DNA from: Filosporella fistucella
Taxonomy: Eukaryota; Ascomycota; Leotiomycetes; Helotiales
Length of the DNA: 64,000 nt
Assembly (NCBI GenBank): GCA_030077755.1
Contig: JAQJZZ010000018.1
Location: forward strand, 620,001-684,000
Direction: 5' to 3'
Part shown: piece after piece, positions 11,437 to 21,540 of the stretch
Position numbering within the stretch: position 1 is the first letter of the stretch
Layout: the number at the start of each line of letters is the position of its first letter
Made by a program: the position numbers and the translations under genes
The notes under the pieces: model-generated
Database searches by the model: none
What the model saw: only the letters and a program-made list of their open reading frames with translations
What the model was told of the DNA's origin: nothing

Positions 11437-14400
11437 TCAGGGCCCTTTTACACCACGCAGTCTCGTCAGCTTCTCATGTTGGAACGCAAGCATGTTATAT
11501 ATTTCAACTCGCGTCCTCCTATTCCTCTCCATCGCCTCCGGACCTGATTCCTGGATATCAACTCTAAACGATGGGTACACCTCTTCCGCGTTGACTAGGC
11601 GTGCAGCCAGTTCTCTGGGGGCGATTTGCCTCAGAAGGGGAGGTAAATCTTCTTCAAAGCTCCGAATGTCTGGATCGGCTCCCTCCTTGCACAACCTTTT
11701 TCCTGCGTCCTCGGTCAAGATATTCGGATTGCAGAGTTCTGCAACCAGATTCTTATGTTGTCGAACAACGGCAAGATGAAGTGCTGTCAGGCCTGTCTTC
11801 TGCTCTTGGGAATTTATGATGTCTTTCGTGCCAAATACTTGTAGGAGCATGTTAATGAGATCTATTCCACTTTGGGTATTTTGTGCCCCGGTTTCGTGTT
11901 CTGCGATGCGGTGGAATACGGTATATCCAGGAAGGCTAGTCATACATTCGTAGAGAAAGGGGTTCGTTTCTAGTGGCTTCATCTTTAGGACTAGTGAGAC
12001 CGAGGGCAGAATGTAACGACTTGTAGAGCAAACCAGAAAGCCTAGAAGCGTTATTTTTGATCCTGTAGGGGTCCCTGAGGTGAGAGGTAATAGCAATTTG
12101 GCGTGGTTATGCATCCCGAGACCTAATGCTGACAGTAAAGCCGGGTCCTTATTCTCGTCACAGATGCTTGGGTCCGCTCCACGCTCTAAGAGTTTTTCAG
12201 CGAAGTACGTGTCGTCACCTGCCTGAATGACACAGGTCTGCAATAAGGTGTATCCGGTTGAGTCGAACTCATTGACATTATCGATTTTCTCCAAAAGCAA
12301 GTCAAAAAGCTGTTTGTTGCCCAAGCTGATCGGTCTCCAGAGATATTTGCCGAATTCAATTTCCAGCGTGGGCTTGAATTTCAGCAGATAGTCGATAACA
12401 TCACAACTAGCGTTGAATTCAATGGATAATTGGAGGGCATTCTCACCCTCGCCTCCGGCGGACCTAAAATCTGTCCCTCGGCGCTCAAGCATTTGGAAAT
12501 ACTGTAGAAGAGCGCGAGGCTCCTCTTGACCATGGATAATCATCCACTCCGTTTTCCACTCCGCAGAGACCAATGCAACCGGTATTAGCCTGGAATGAAA
12601 TGGATACCTTTGTGAGTCTTTCATTTCATATGACGGTGCCGCTTTCAGAAACATTTCTACTATAACGTGTTGACGTAACGAAGCAGCGAGATGCATGGCA
12701 CTTTTTACCCGCCCTTTTTTCGTGATTGATCCTAGGGTAGAGTCTACCCCTGATTCTAGGGTAGGATCTGCCCGAGCTTCAAGGAGGGCTTCAACAAGCT
12801 CTTCGTTATTCTTGAAAACTGCGAAATGTAGGGGAGTTCCGAATGGAACAGTCTTAGACAAAACTAAATTAGCGTTCACATAGAATAATCAATCACAGGA
12901 TATTGACTTACTCCGTCCGTGGCATACCCAACATGCGACTCGTCATTTTCAGCAAATTGATTCAAATCCCCTCCCCTTTGTACCATTTGGGCCACAAGTC
13001 GCTGAAACGTCTCCTTGGTTTCTATCATGAAGCTCAAACAATGCAGAGGGCTCTGTTTGATAACGGTTAATCTATCGGCCCTTGCCCCATACTTCAAAAG
13101 CACGTCAACGGCGGCGAGTCTGCAGGCTCGTGTTGCCTGTAGCAAAGGAGTCTCGCCCAGATCATTTTGACAGTCGATGTCAAGCCCAAAGTAAGGATCA
13201 TTCTTGTGCGACCATAACGAGGTGATGCCAATGTAAAGACATTCTTCCGAGCCACGCATAGCTAGGAAATGCAATAAGTGGTGCTTCCTGGGAACATCTA
13301 TGGTGAAGTCACTGAACCGAAGTCCAGCCCCTTGCTCTTGCTCAGAGACTTTTTTGGCCGTTTCGTTTAGTTTTTGTAGCAAACTCTCCCAGTTATCCAG
13401 ATCCCAGCCTTGGGTCTTCAAAAGTTTGTCAATTTGGTAAACGTTGTTCCAGTACTGGAGGTGAAATGCCTGAATAAGATGAGCGTACTCAATCCTTGAA
13501 CCACCTTTTTCTTTCGCCCATTGTCGAAGAGCGGAGTAAGATCCACATTTCACAATGCAATGATATGTCCAATTGAGGACCTGCTGGTAGTTCAAAGGCT
13601 CTATATCCAGTGATCGAAAAGTGGCGAGTAGTAAATTCGCCGCGGTAACGTTGTTAGCTAGAGCAGCCCTACTCATCCATCTCAATCCCTCGTCTGAGTC
13701 TATATTGGTCCCAAGCCCTTTCAGGAGGCAAAATGCTATTGGAAAAGCATAATATTTCGCCAAATCTTCATCCTTGTCTACCATGTCGATCATTGTTCTG
13801 AAGATCTGGCGCTTGACGCTGTGGTCCAATGCATCGTAATCTAAGCTCGTCACGAATAGAACGGCAGATCTCTATAAAACTTCACATTAGACAATCAAAA
13901 AAGAAGCTCGTGGGTTTTTCCTTACGGGAAGAGGTAGAGCGCGTGGCACTTCCGGATTGGGTCTTGCTTTTGTTAGTCATTTAACGAATCCAAGGAAATA
14001 GAACTGCCAACGGTGTTCACCTCAACCCTAAATCTAGACTATCTTTTCCTCTGCGTTTAGCAGCCGCAGGCAAGGATTCTTCAAGTGAATCTATGGCTTT
14101 CTTAAGATCCCTTGACTTAGGATCTGTTCGAATTGTTGACTCGAAAACCGCGACAATCGCGTTGATCTGGACCAAGGAATATACACCTCGTCGTTGAGTC
14201 AAAACAACTTCTTTGGCCATTTCCGACATAGTGTCTTGATCCTCCAATGCCTTAATAAAGGCATAGTCGTCGTGCAGAGGCAGGCCAGGCAAGCATTTTT
14301 GGGGCCATATTCCATCCATGAATGTCCACCAAGCTGTCAACCCAAAGGAGTATAGATCGGTTGCTGGCAGAAGAGTCGGGAGTATACCTGCATCTCCAAT

Positions 14401-15445
14401 GGTACCCAGTGTTTTAAATTCTGGTGCGGCGTAATACATAGAGAATGGTAATCTTCTTTTAATGGGTGACGTCGGATCTGGAAAGTCGGCCAGGGAGCAG
14501 CCAAAATCTGAGAGTTTCGCAATAAATCCTCTTTCAGGATGCCTGAAAATGAGGGTATTCTCTCTCTTTATGTCGCCATGGACAATTTCGCAAGCATGGA
14601 GTGCCTCTATCCCGTTCGCAATGTCGAGAAGGAGATTCGTCTTTGTGTTGAAGTGCAAGCAGAGCGACCTGGCTTGCAAAGTGTACAAGCTTCCGAAATC
14701 CGCGTATTCAAGATACAGGCTAGGCCAAATGAAACCGCTATTTGGATCACGATCCCATCCTATACTGAAAAGCGTGACGATGTTTTCGTGGCTTCGAAGA
14801 TACGGGATAGTTAAACACCGCATCTCGATAGCAACATCCTTCAAGATTCTGGCAGAGTAATCGGGTTCGTGTCGCAATTTCCTCTTATCGATATTGACAT
14901 GCTTTACCGCAACATATTCAGCCCCAGCACTGTAAAGCCTTCTGGTACTTTTGTCGGGAAGGTATCTTTTAGTCACTGAGAACGTTAATCCTGCACCGAG
15001 AAGGACCTCCTCCATCCTCGAATTCGAGTTCTCTGTGGGAGCTTGTGCGAACCGATCCCTTGTAGATCCGGGACCCTTTGTGTTCACATGTGAGACCGAT
15101 TCAAAGCTAAATTTCATCGAAAGCGCCGGAGTTACTTACGGAACCGAAATACTTTCGAGCATTATCTGTTTCCCATGCGCACTGCATCAAACTGATAATG
15201 TTCACCGGAGCATCTTCTGCTAAGCTTGCAGAAGCCAAAGGAGTTGCAGCCTGTTCTGAAGGTGAAACGGGTTCCTGATTCTGGTATGCTTCGTCTTCTT
15301 CTGAATGGCTTCTAGCAATTGTGGCTCCCCAAGCGGATGTTTGGGGTGAGCTGCTTCTAATAGGAAGGCTCTCGCTCATCATAGAGGTATCAGTAGATCC
15401 TGAGCCTGTCAGGGTTGGCCCCCAACCGGAAGTATCTTGTGACAT
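11437..15445 (-). CDS. Protein kinase - (Sel1-like) - ankyrin repeat protein
   Basis: Large cytosolic signalling protein, read in four open blocks: 15445 to about 15110, about 15110 to 14017, about 13980 to 12912, and 12852-11437. The N-terminal about 110 residues are Ser/Thr/Gly-rich and contain two copies of an S-x-W-G-x-T motif. The kinase domain is complete: VAVKH (beta-3 Lys), E in helix C, catalytic loop HGDIKREN, DFGCS, YAAPEF and DLYSFGLTAWW. It is followed by a Sel1-like stretch (KGLGTNIDSDEGLRWMSRAA) and about ten ankyrin-type units (for example GETPLLQATRACRLAAVDVLL, cut here at 20: GETPLLQATRACRLAAVDVL; TPLHFAVFKNNEELVEALL; TGLTALHLAVVRQHKNLVAE). The intron at 12853-12911 is clear. 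The kinase-to-ankyrin junction (14017-13840) can be spliced several ways and could alternatively mark two genes. Head-to-head with the HeLo-pseudokinase gene; kinase-ankyrin proteins occur in fungal non-self-recognition repertoires. Confidence 0.8.
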
Positions 15446-16059
15446 CTGTGTACAAAAAGGTTGCTTTCGAGATGTCTGTTGATTGACTCTTGATACTCTG
15501 AGCAGATTCCGGAATCTTTTTCTATTCGTATATCAAAGGAAAGAAGAATAATTGCTCAGATTCACGAGGCACGGAGTGTTGAGAATCCTGAGATGCCAGT
15601 GATGCATAGTCAATATTCAGCTCAAGGAAACAGGGTCCATCGGGGGATGGTGGAGGAAAGGACCCCATGGCGACATGCTGCAAGCCAACATATCAGTACT
15701 GTACCCGAATCTCGCGAAGCCTGGGCGGCATTCTCCGCTTTACAGTTCTCATGCCCGCACACAAAGCAAAAGAAAATATGGAGGAGTTCGCGGAAGCGAA
15801 TTGGATCCTGCATCGCTTTTCTTATCATTCAGCTGATGCCTTCGCTGTGCCCATTGAAGCCTCATGGCGTGATAATTGGATCTGGATCAATGGGACGGAA
15901 TTGATTGAAAGACATCTTGCGCAAACCAGTATATCGCCACGCCTCACTTGGAGCGGATTTCAAGATGCGCGATTTTCGCCTCCTCAACACCTCCAAAGCA
16001 CTTGGTCAATAGATCTTCTTTGCGTGACTTCATTACTTGGAATTCTTCAATTCAATACA
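15446..16059. promoter_or_regulatory. Shared divergent promoter of kinase-ankyrin and HeLo genes
   Basis: About 614 bp separates the two start codons. The plus-strand frame upstream of 16060 happens to be open back to 15667, but its residues show no HeLo or other domain, so I treat it as untranslated leader or promoter. No specific operator was identified. Confidence 0.45.
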
Positions 16060-17985
16060 ATGGCAGAGGCTGCTGGTCTTGCTTTGGCAACAGTTTCATT
16101 GCTGGGCCAAAGTCTCGGTGGCTGCCAAACGGCGTTCCAGTTTGCTAGGATCGCGCTCAGCCTTGGGGATGAGTATGAGAAATACCGATGGAGGCTACGC
16201 ATGGAGAACTCTCGTCTGATGCTCTGGGGAGAAGAATGGAATGAGAGTTGGAAGGAAAATAGTGCTATATCAAGACTCCTTGATCAATCAGCCTCCGATA
16301 CCCTGAAGCGGATGACTGCGGTTCTGAGAAAGATATCAGACATGCAGGATAAATATGGGGAGACCAAGACAGAGTCAGAAGATCTAATCAAAGCTGCGGC
16401 GTTGCTCTTACCCTCATCTGTCAACAATGATTCGAGAGCCGACTTAGCAGGCCAAATACTGGAAGCTCAATTATTCGAAGCAAGGACTCAGGAGGCGGAG
16501 GCACAGAAGGAGGCGAGAGTCCGCGAGGCAGAAGAGAGGCTGAAGAAGACGGCGAAGTGGACTAAAAAGTTCAAATGGGCTTTTGATGACGAGAAGAAGT
16601 TTGCTCAGTGCATGGCCGAGTTGAAAGATTGCAACAATTTCCTGCGAGATTTCCTTCCCACACGTCCACATTCTGACCGCATCTGGATGGCCAGGTTGCT
16701 TCAAATGATAGAAACAAGCAACACAGGAGAGCTCGAAGGTGTTGCTCAGGTCGCGACCGAAGCGTCGTACAGAGATCTCTCCGAGGCTATTGGCCTTCTC
16801 CATATCCGACGCCGGGCAGAGATAGCAGAGACAAGGCAGAGTACCGAGTTACGATCGATGTTCCCTAGTGATCAAGTCACGCTGAACATTCCAAAGACGT
16901 CGCTGCTCTTCGAAGGAATGTCGAATCCAGGCGAGATTCCGCCGGTTGCGCTGGGGGGGAACGAGCCCACACGACTGCTCGCCAAATATCATCCCCCCGG
17001 CACATCAGACGTCGTCACTGTGCTAGTTCAATGGATCGCTAACCCTGAAGGACCAGGCGACGACCCCGGCGAAGAAATCCGACTAGCGAACAATCGTATC
17101 GATGCCCTCGCTCGGCTCCTCGGTGCAGATTTCAACCAGGACACGCTTTCAACCCTCCACTGCTTAGGCTATTTCGGAGATTCGACGGGCCACCAGACGG
17201 GCCATTATCGCACTCGACGGTTTGGGTTTGTCCTCCAGATTCCACATGAGGCTTTGCCGTGTGCGGTTCCACCCGTGACACTCCATGAGTGCCTTGTGGA
17301 GAGCTCTGGCCGCTCCAAGAGCGATTTGCCGGCGCTCGATGCTCGGTTCCGGCTCATTCGCACCATCTGCCAAACCGTTTTCACCCTCCATGCATCCGCA
17401 TGGCTCCATAAGGCCATCTCGAGCCATAACATTCTGATCTTTCGGTTGCCTTCCCAATCCTCCGCCCTCCGTTCAGTGAGAACGGCGGAGGACTATCTTT
17501 GGGTCCCCTTTCTGACCGGTTTCGACTGGTCGAGGCCGGATCACCCCAACCAGCTTACCACCGCGCGAGCAGAAATGCCCCCTGAGATAAAGCTGTACTC
17601 ACATCCTTCATCACTCGCCACAGGTCCAACCCGACCCCGCTACTGCATGGAGTACGATCTGTACGGTGTCGGTCTTGCCGTCTTCGAGATTGGGATATGG
17701 ATGCCTTTGGAGAGTAATATGCGGTTGCGTCCAGCAGAGATCCAAGCGTACGACCCGTTGGCTCTTAAACAGCGGATAATCGATAAAGAGGTGCGAAAAA
17801 TGGGATTCCTGGTCGGCACTGAGTTGCAGCAATGGGTAAGGCATGCTCTAGAATTGACACCTGCGCCACAGGGAGATACTGGAAGCGCAAGTCATGAGGC
17901 TCTGCCTCCTTCTATGACCCTCCTTCAGAAGCTCTTAAACTTTCTTGATTCTTTTGCCGAAGCGGAATCTAAGGTGCGCAATTAA
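16060..17985 (+). CDS. HeLo-domain protein with C-terminal pseudokinase
   Basis: Intronless, 641 residues from the ATG at 16060, chosen because the HeLo domain begins immediately (MAEAAGLALATVSLLGQSLG). Residues about 1-220 match the HET-S-type HeLo fold, notably SLGDEYEKYRWRLRMENSRL followed by MLWGEEW, the region corresponding to the hallmark helices of HET-S. An Ala/Glu/Arg/Lys-rich coiled-coil stretch lies at about 150-180. Residues about 290-640 are kinase-like but degenerate: the catalytic loop reads WLHKAISSHNIL near residue 448 (HRD Asp and Lys lost, Asn kept), the DFG position reads FDWSR near 488, and YDLYGVGLAVFE near 532 corresponds to subdomain IX. HeLo domains of known proteins are membrane-toxic cell-death executioners; here the C-terminal amyloid motif of HET-S is replaced by a pseudokinase. 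Divergent partner is an active-looking kinase. Role in regulated cell death is inference. Confidence 0.82.
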   Translation: MAEAAGLALATVSLLGQSLGGCQTAFQFARIALSLGDEYEKYRWRLRMENSRLMLWGEEWNESWKENSAISRLLDQSASDTLKRMTAVLRKISDMQDKYGETKTESEDLIKAAALLLPSSVNNDSRADLAGQILEAQLFEARTQEAEAQKEARVREAEERLKKTAKWTKKFKWAFDDEKKFAQCMAELKDCNNFLRDFLPTRPHSDRIWMARLLQMIETSNTGELEGVAQVATEASYRDLSEAIGLLHIRRRAEIAETRQSTELRSMFPSDQVTLNIPKTSLLFEGMSNPGEIPPVALGGNEPTRLLAKYHPPGTSDVVTVLVQWIANPEGPGDDPGEEIRLANNRIDALARLLGADFNQDTLSTLHCLGYFGDSTGHQTGHYRTRRFGFVLQIPHEALPCAVPPVTLHECLVESSGRSKSDLPALDARFRLIRTICQTVFTLHASAWLHKAISSHNILIFRLPSQSSALRSVRTAEDYLWVPFLTGFDWSRPDHPNQLTTARAEMPPEIKLYSHPSSLATGPTRPRYCMEYDLYGVGLAVFEIGIWMPLESNMRLRPAEIQAYDPLALKQRIIDKEVRKMGFLVGTELQQWVRHALELTPAPQGDTGSASHEALPPSMTLLQKLLNFLDSFAEAESKVRN

Positions 17986-18640
17986 GCCTCTATATAAATT
18001 TCTTTTGAAAGTATGCAGGGCTTATTCAATAAAATATTATATTTTACTTTAGCAAATAAGCATATAAAAAATAAAGAAAGAAATTTTATTTTAGAATAAT
18101 ATAATTATATAATTCAGAGTTAGCATAAATTAAATATTATATGATTAATTATTAAATTAATCTTACAATTTTTCATAAATATTAAATTTATAAGCTTAGG
18201 TATTAATTAAATAATATTATTAAATATATTTAACGTAATTTAGTAGCATATTATATATATTATTATATTATATACTTTTCCTTTCCTTATTTCCTTTATA
18301 TTTTTTATATGCATTTTTTTTAATTATTTTTAATAAAAATTTAAATTTAAGAAGTATAAATTATTTTAATTATTAAAGCTATTTAATTATTTTATTAAAA
18401 AAAAAATTATTTTATTATATAAAATAAGTAATTTAAGATATAAAATTAATATAACTTATAAATCTTATTTTAATCAGATTTCCTTTTATAAATTAAATAT
18501 AAATAATAAGTATAATATTAAGAAAGCGTATCTTATAAAAAGCTGCTATCCTCTCAAGAAATAAAGCTATAATCTATATAAATTTATTGGGTATCATATA
18601 TACTTAAGCAGTAATACCTGTGCACCACTTGCTCCAGGAT
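17986..18640. repeat. AT-rich block, probable RIP-mutated relic
   Basis: From about 18005 to 18590 the sequence is almost entirely A and T with long runs and no open frame of note, in sharp contrast to the flanking genes. This is the look of a short repeat eroded by RIP or of an AT-isochore fragment. No terminal repeats or domain remnants could be identified. Confidence 0.55.
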
Positions 18641-18659
18641 ACTTAGATGCTTCGTCCAA

Positions 18660-19379
18660 ATGGGTTTGAGCTGGAAATGCAATATGGTTGCTCCTTTGTC
18701 TTCGGTTATCAGCTGCATTCTATCTTCTGTCACTTCGGTCATAGTGCCGACCACCTCTCTCGTTCCTCCAAAGCCAGCCACGACAAGCTCATCGACTTCT
18801 TCCTCTTCATTGACTTCATCGTCCACGTTGACGACTCCAAAACCAACTACTACGTCCACCCCAAAAGCCCATGAAGGAGCCGAACAAAGCACACTCACCC
18901 CTCCTTTGTCATCGGTAAGGCCAATAGCTCTTCCAAAACCAATCACTTCTTCGATCAGCTTAATACCAGTTGTAACGCCTCCAACATTCACCTTGCCAAA
19001 CCTCACCACCTCATTGACGTTTCCCGGTATCAGCTCAACACTTGCGCCCCCTCCTCCACCCCCAAAACCCAGCACATCCAGCACGGCCTCCACACCAAAA
19101 TTTGAAGTAGCGGCAGAAACAAGCACAGAAGCGCCAACTTCCAAGGCTTCACCCCCACCACCACCACCTCCTCCGCCCAAGACTATCACTTCTAGCACAA
19201 CTGCTATTTTGACCCCTCCTGTGGTGACGCCTCCTGTTTCTAGCCCGGCTCCTCCGACAACTTTGAAGACTACGACGTCTAGCAGCAGCTCAAGCTCTGC
19301 CGTCACTCCGGTGCCACCACCACTACCACCACCAAAGACTACTGTCAAGCTTCCTATGATTCGTGGCCGTAGTGCTTAA
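18660..19379 (+). CDS. Pro/Thr/Ser-rich low-complexity protein (uncertain)
   Basis: Open frame of 239 residues dominated by Pro, Thr and Ser, with polyproline tracts of six and nine residues, Ser runs and repeated TPPVVTPPV-type units, ending KTTVKLPMIRGRSA. Composition resembles mucin-like linkers of fungal wall or secreted proteins, but there is no clear signal peptide and the upstream DNA is AT-rich waste, so this may be the surviving 3' part of a larger gene. The opposite strand is also open over 18584-19348, as a Gly/Val-rich sequence that is simply the complement of Pro/Thr codons. I prefer the plus strand. No function proposed. Confidence 0.35.
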   Translation: MGLSWKCNMVAPLSSVISCILSSVTSVIVPTTSLVPPKPATTSSSTSSSSLTSSSTLTTPKPTTTSTPKAHEGAEQSTLTPPLSSVRPIALPKPITSSISLIPVVTPPTFTLPNLTTSLTFPGISSTLAPPPPPPKPSTSSTASTPKFEVAAETSTEAPTSKASPPPPPPPPPKTITSSTTAILTPPVVTPPVSSPAPPTTLKTTTSSSSSSSAVTPVPPPLPPPKTTVKLPMIRGRSA

Positions 19380-20470
19380 GTTAGGGCTCATTGGGCAAAG
19401 AAAACAGAGATTGCAAAAAGAGCTGAGAGGTGAAAAATTGTCAGGGATGGAATGTGGAAAGTGATTGTGAAAGTGTGGGGATGCCGGAAATTGTAGCTGA
19501 GTACGTAGCCAGCAGAACGCTCTTTAAACCTAAATTTCTTTACTAAACAACGTGGCATCGATGCTCAAGTGCCGAGGAAATCAACTTGCGGTGTCATTTT
19601 TCCCACAAGGTGAAAATGCGGTTGAAGAAATGATGTATTCGATCGCTTCGTTTCCAGTTTCTTGCTCCATGACCTGGCTGTTGGATCAGAGAGGTATGAG
19701 TGTCGCAGCATGTCCATCCCATTGAATCACAATCTGAATATTCATGTCGTTTAGATCTCTGCACGTGATTACCATTCTGAGGAGCAGCTGCATCCACATG
19801 GGCATACCCCTATGACTCGCTAAGCACGAACTTAGCCGAGTCGAATAGGGGAAATAGGGGTAATTTGAAAGTGTACCGATAATTGGATTTCTTCTATCGA
19901 CGGCTGACACTCTTCCGATCCACTGCACTGCTTCAAAAGAAATGTTAGAAGCAAGGTCTCTTGTTTGTCCTAATCAATATCCGGTCTAGACCTGTCGGAG
20001 CCTATCCGATTTCTCATGAGGAGCTGACTCGGCGACCGTCCGACACGCCAAGCGAAAAGTGGATCTCCGAACCCCATAGCCGAGAAAGGTACCCCCTCAA
20101 AGTCAAACCACAAGCTATTCCCATACCGGTTGATACTTTTTCCAGCGCACGGCGGTCCCGCAGAACCCCATCTTCCTCTAACTCCACTGATGGGAGAGTT
20201 CCCGACTATTATGGGATTGGGGAGACCTACCGGTTTGAGAGGGGCTCTTCGAATGGGAACCGGTAGGGATCGATCGGGTTCTGTCGGATTACTTCCATTG
20301 TGGAAGACATGATATATTCAAGTCATGCCCAGATACACATATGTAACTCACAAACACCGAAATCGACATCAGTCCCTCTGTCTCTATCATAAGTCCAACA
20401 TAAACCCTCGGACAACTTTTATAGTATCTCAAATTCATATTTTACAACCTCCTTCGCAACAACAGTCACA
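19380..20470. other. Intergenic, contains a large hairpin
   Basis: No gene recognised. The hairpin at 19807-19851 is listed separately. The stretch 19970-20320 is richer in CGG/CCG triplets than its surroundings, including several ACCGG/CCGGT sites, upstream of the aldolase gene. Zn2Cys6 factors bind such triplets, so these could be sites for the cluster regulators (inference). Confidence 0.4.
19807..19851. repeat. 45-bp imperfect inverted repeat (hairpin)
   Basis: The arms are CCCCTATGACTCGCTAAG (left) and CTTAGCCGAGTCGAATAGGG plus a final G (right), around a six-base loop CACGAA. Pairing includes CTAAG/CTTAG, GACTCG/CGAGTC and CCCCTAT/ATAGGGG with small bulges. The right arm is followed by another AAATAGGGG. 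Role unknown; it does not look like a terminator of a neighbouring gene. Confidence 0.7.
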
Positions 20471-21319
20471 ATGGGCGACGCCTCCCCCCCAAAACCAACC
20501 TTTACCGTCTCCAACCCCTTCCGCGACCGCATCCTCCGCGGCGAAGTCTGTTCCGTAATGTCCTGCAAATTCTTCATCGGCAACGAAGTCGCGATGATGG
20601 CCAAAATGGCCAACATCGACGGGATGTTCATCGACATGGAACATTCCTCTCTCACCATCCATCAAGTATCCCAACTTACTCTCGCATGCAACTTTGTGGG
20701 CGTCAGCCCCTTGGTACGAATCCCGTCAAAGTCACACTGGCATTTAAGTAGAGTACTAGATGCTGGTGCGGCGGGGATTATTATCCCGCATTGTGAGACG
20801 GTGGACGAGGTTAGGGGCGTGGTTAGGGATGCGAAGTATGGGCCGATTGGAAGGAGGGGATGTTCGAATAATCAACCAATTCTAAATTTTGCGTCTGTGA
20901 AGACGGAATCACAGAATGACTTATTAAATCGGGAAACTATGGTTATCCCCATGATCGAAACTCCAGGTGCTGTCGAGCTTGCGGCTGAGTTTTTGGCGAT
21001 AGAGGGAGTTGATGGGATTTTGATAGGGAGTAATGATTTGTGTACTGATTTGGGGATCCCGGGGCAGTATGATAATCCGATTTACCAGAATGCGGTGACG
21101 AAGGTTGTGTTGGCTGGGAAGAAGGCGGGGAAGCCGATTGGGATTGGGGGTATCGGGGGGAGGTTGGATTTGTTGGAGATGTGGTTTAAGATGGGGGCGA
21201 CATGGAGTTTGAGTGGTGGGGATGGAGCGATGATTCAAGCGGGGATGCAGAAGATTGGAAAGAATTATGCGGAGATTAATCAGAGGGTACAAGCTGCGAG
21301 GGGTGCGGCTCATTCATAG
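20471..21319 (+). CDS. HpcH/HpaI-family class II aldolase
   Basis: Single-exon gene, 282 residues, usual length for the family. These metal-dependent enzymes cleave 2-keto-3-deoxy or 4-hydroxy-2-oxo acids to pyruvate plus an aldehyde (known members include HpaI, GarL and RhmA). Visible motifs: FIDMEHSSL (active-site strand), VRIPSK (Arg contacting pyruvate), GAAGIIIPHCETVDE, MIETPGAVE (metal-binding Glu) and GILIGSNDLCTDLGIPGQ (metal-binding Asp). No organelle-targeting sequence is obvious, so likely cytosolic. First gene of a run of catabolic-type genes; it would supply the final carbon-carbon cleavage. The precise substrate cannot be decided from sequence. Confidence 0.9.
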   Translation: MGDASPPKPTFTVSNPFRDRILRGEVCSVMSCKFFIGNEVAMMAKMANIDGMFIDMEHSSLTIHQVSQLTLACNFVGVSPLVRIPSKSHWHLSRVLDAGAAGIIIPHCETVDEVRGVVRDAKYGPIGRRGCSNNQPILNFASVKTESQNDLLNRETMVIPMIETPGAVELAAEFLAIEGVDGILIGSNDLCTDLGIPGQYDNPIYQNAVTKVVLAGKKAGKPIGIGGIGGRLDLLEMWFKMGATWSLSGGDGAMIQAGMQKIGKNYAEINQRVQAARGAAHS

Positions 21320-21540
21320 ATAGATAATAGATTGTAATTTTTCAGAATCTTTTTTCAGCGAGTCGAAGTTTTTGTAGTAGTGCTTATTCAAATAGTTCTC
21401 GCGGGAAACCCAAAAGAGGACCACTCTGTTCAAAAATACTAAGGCATGGGAAGAAGAAAAGCTTGAAGTGTTCATTAAATATCTTTTTATCTCGCTTAGC
21501 TTCGCCTCCCCTATCTGCTCAGACACTACAACGTGAGCCC

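Noticed and set aside
15667..16059. Upstream extension of the HeLo-pseudokinase frame (131 extra residues)
   Set aside because: The HeLo domain starts exactly at the ATG at 16060, as in HET-S-type proteins, and the extension has no domain character.
18584..19348. Antisense Gly/Val-rich open frame opposite the Pro/Thr-rich one
   Set aside because: It is the complement of low-complexity Pro/Thr/Ser codons, which contain no stops when read in reverse.
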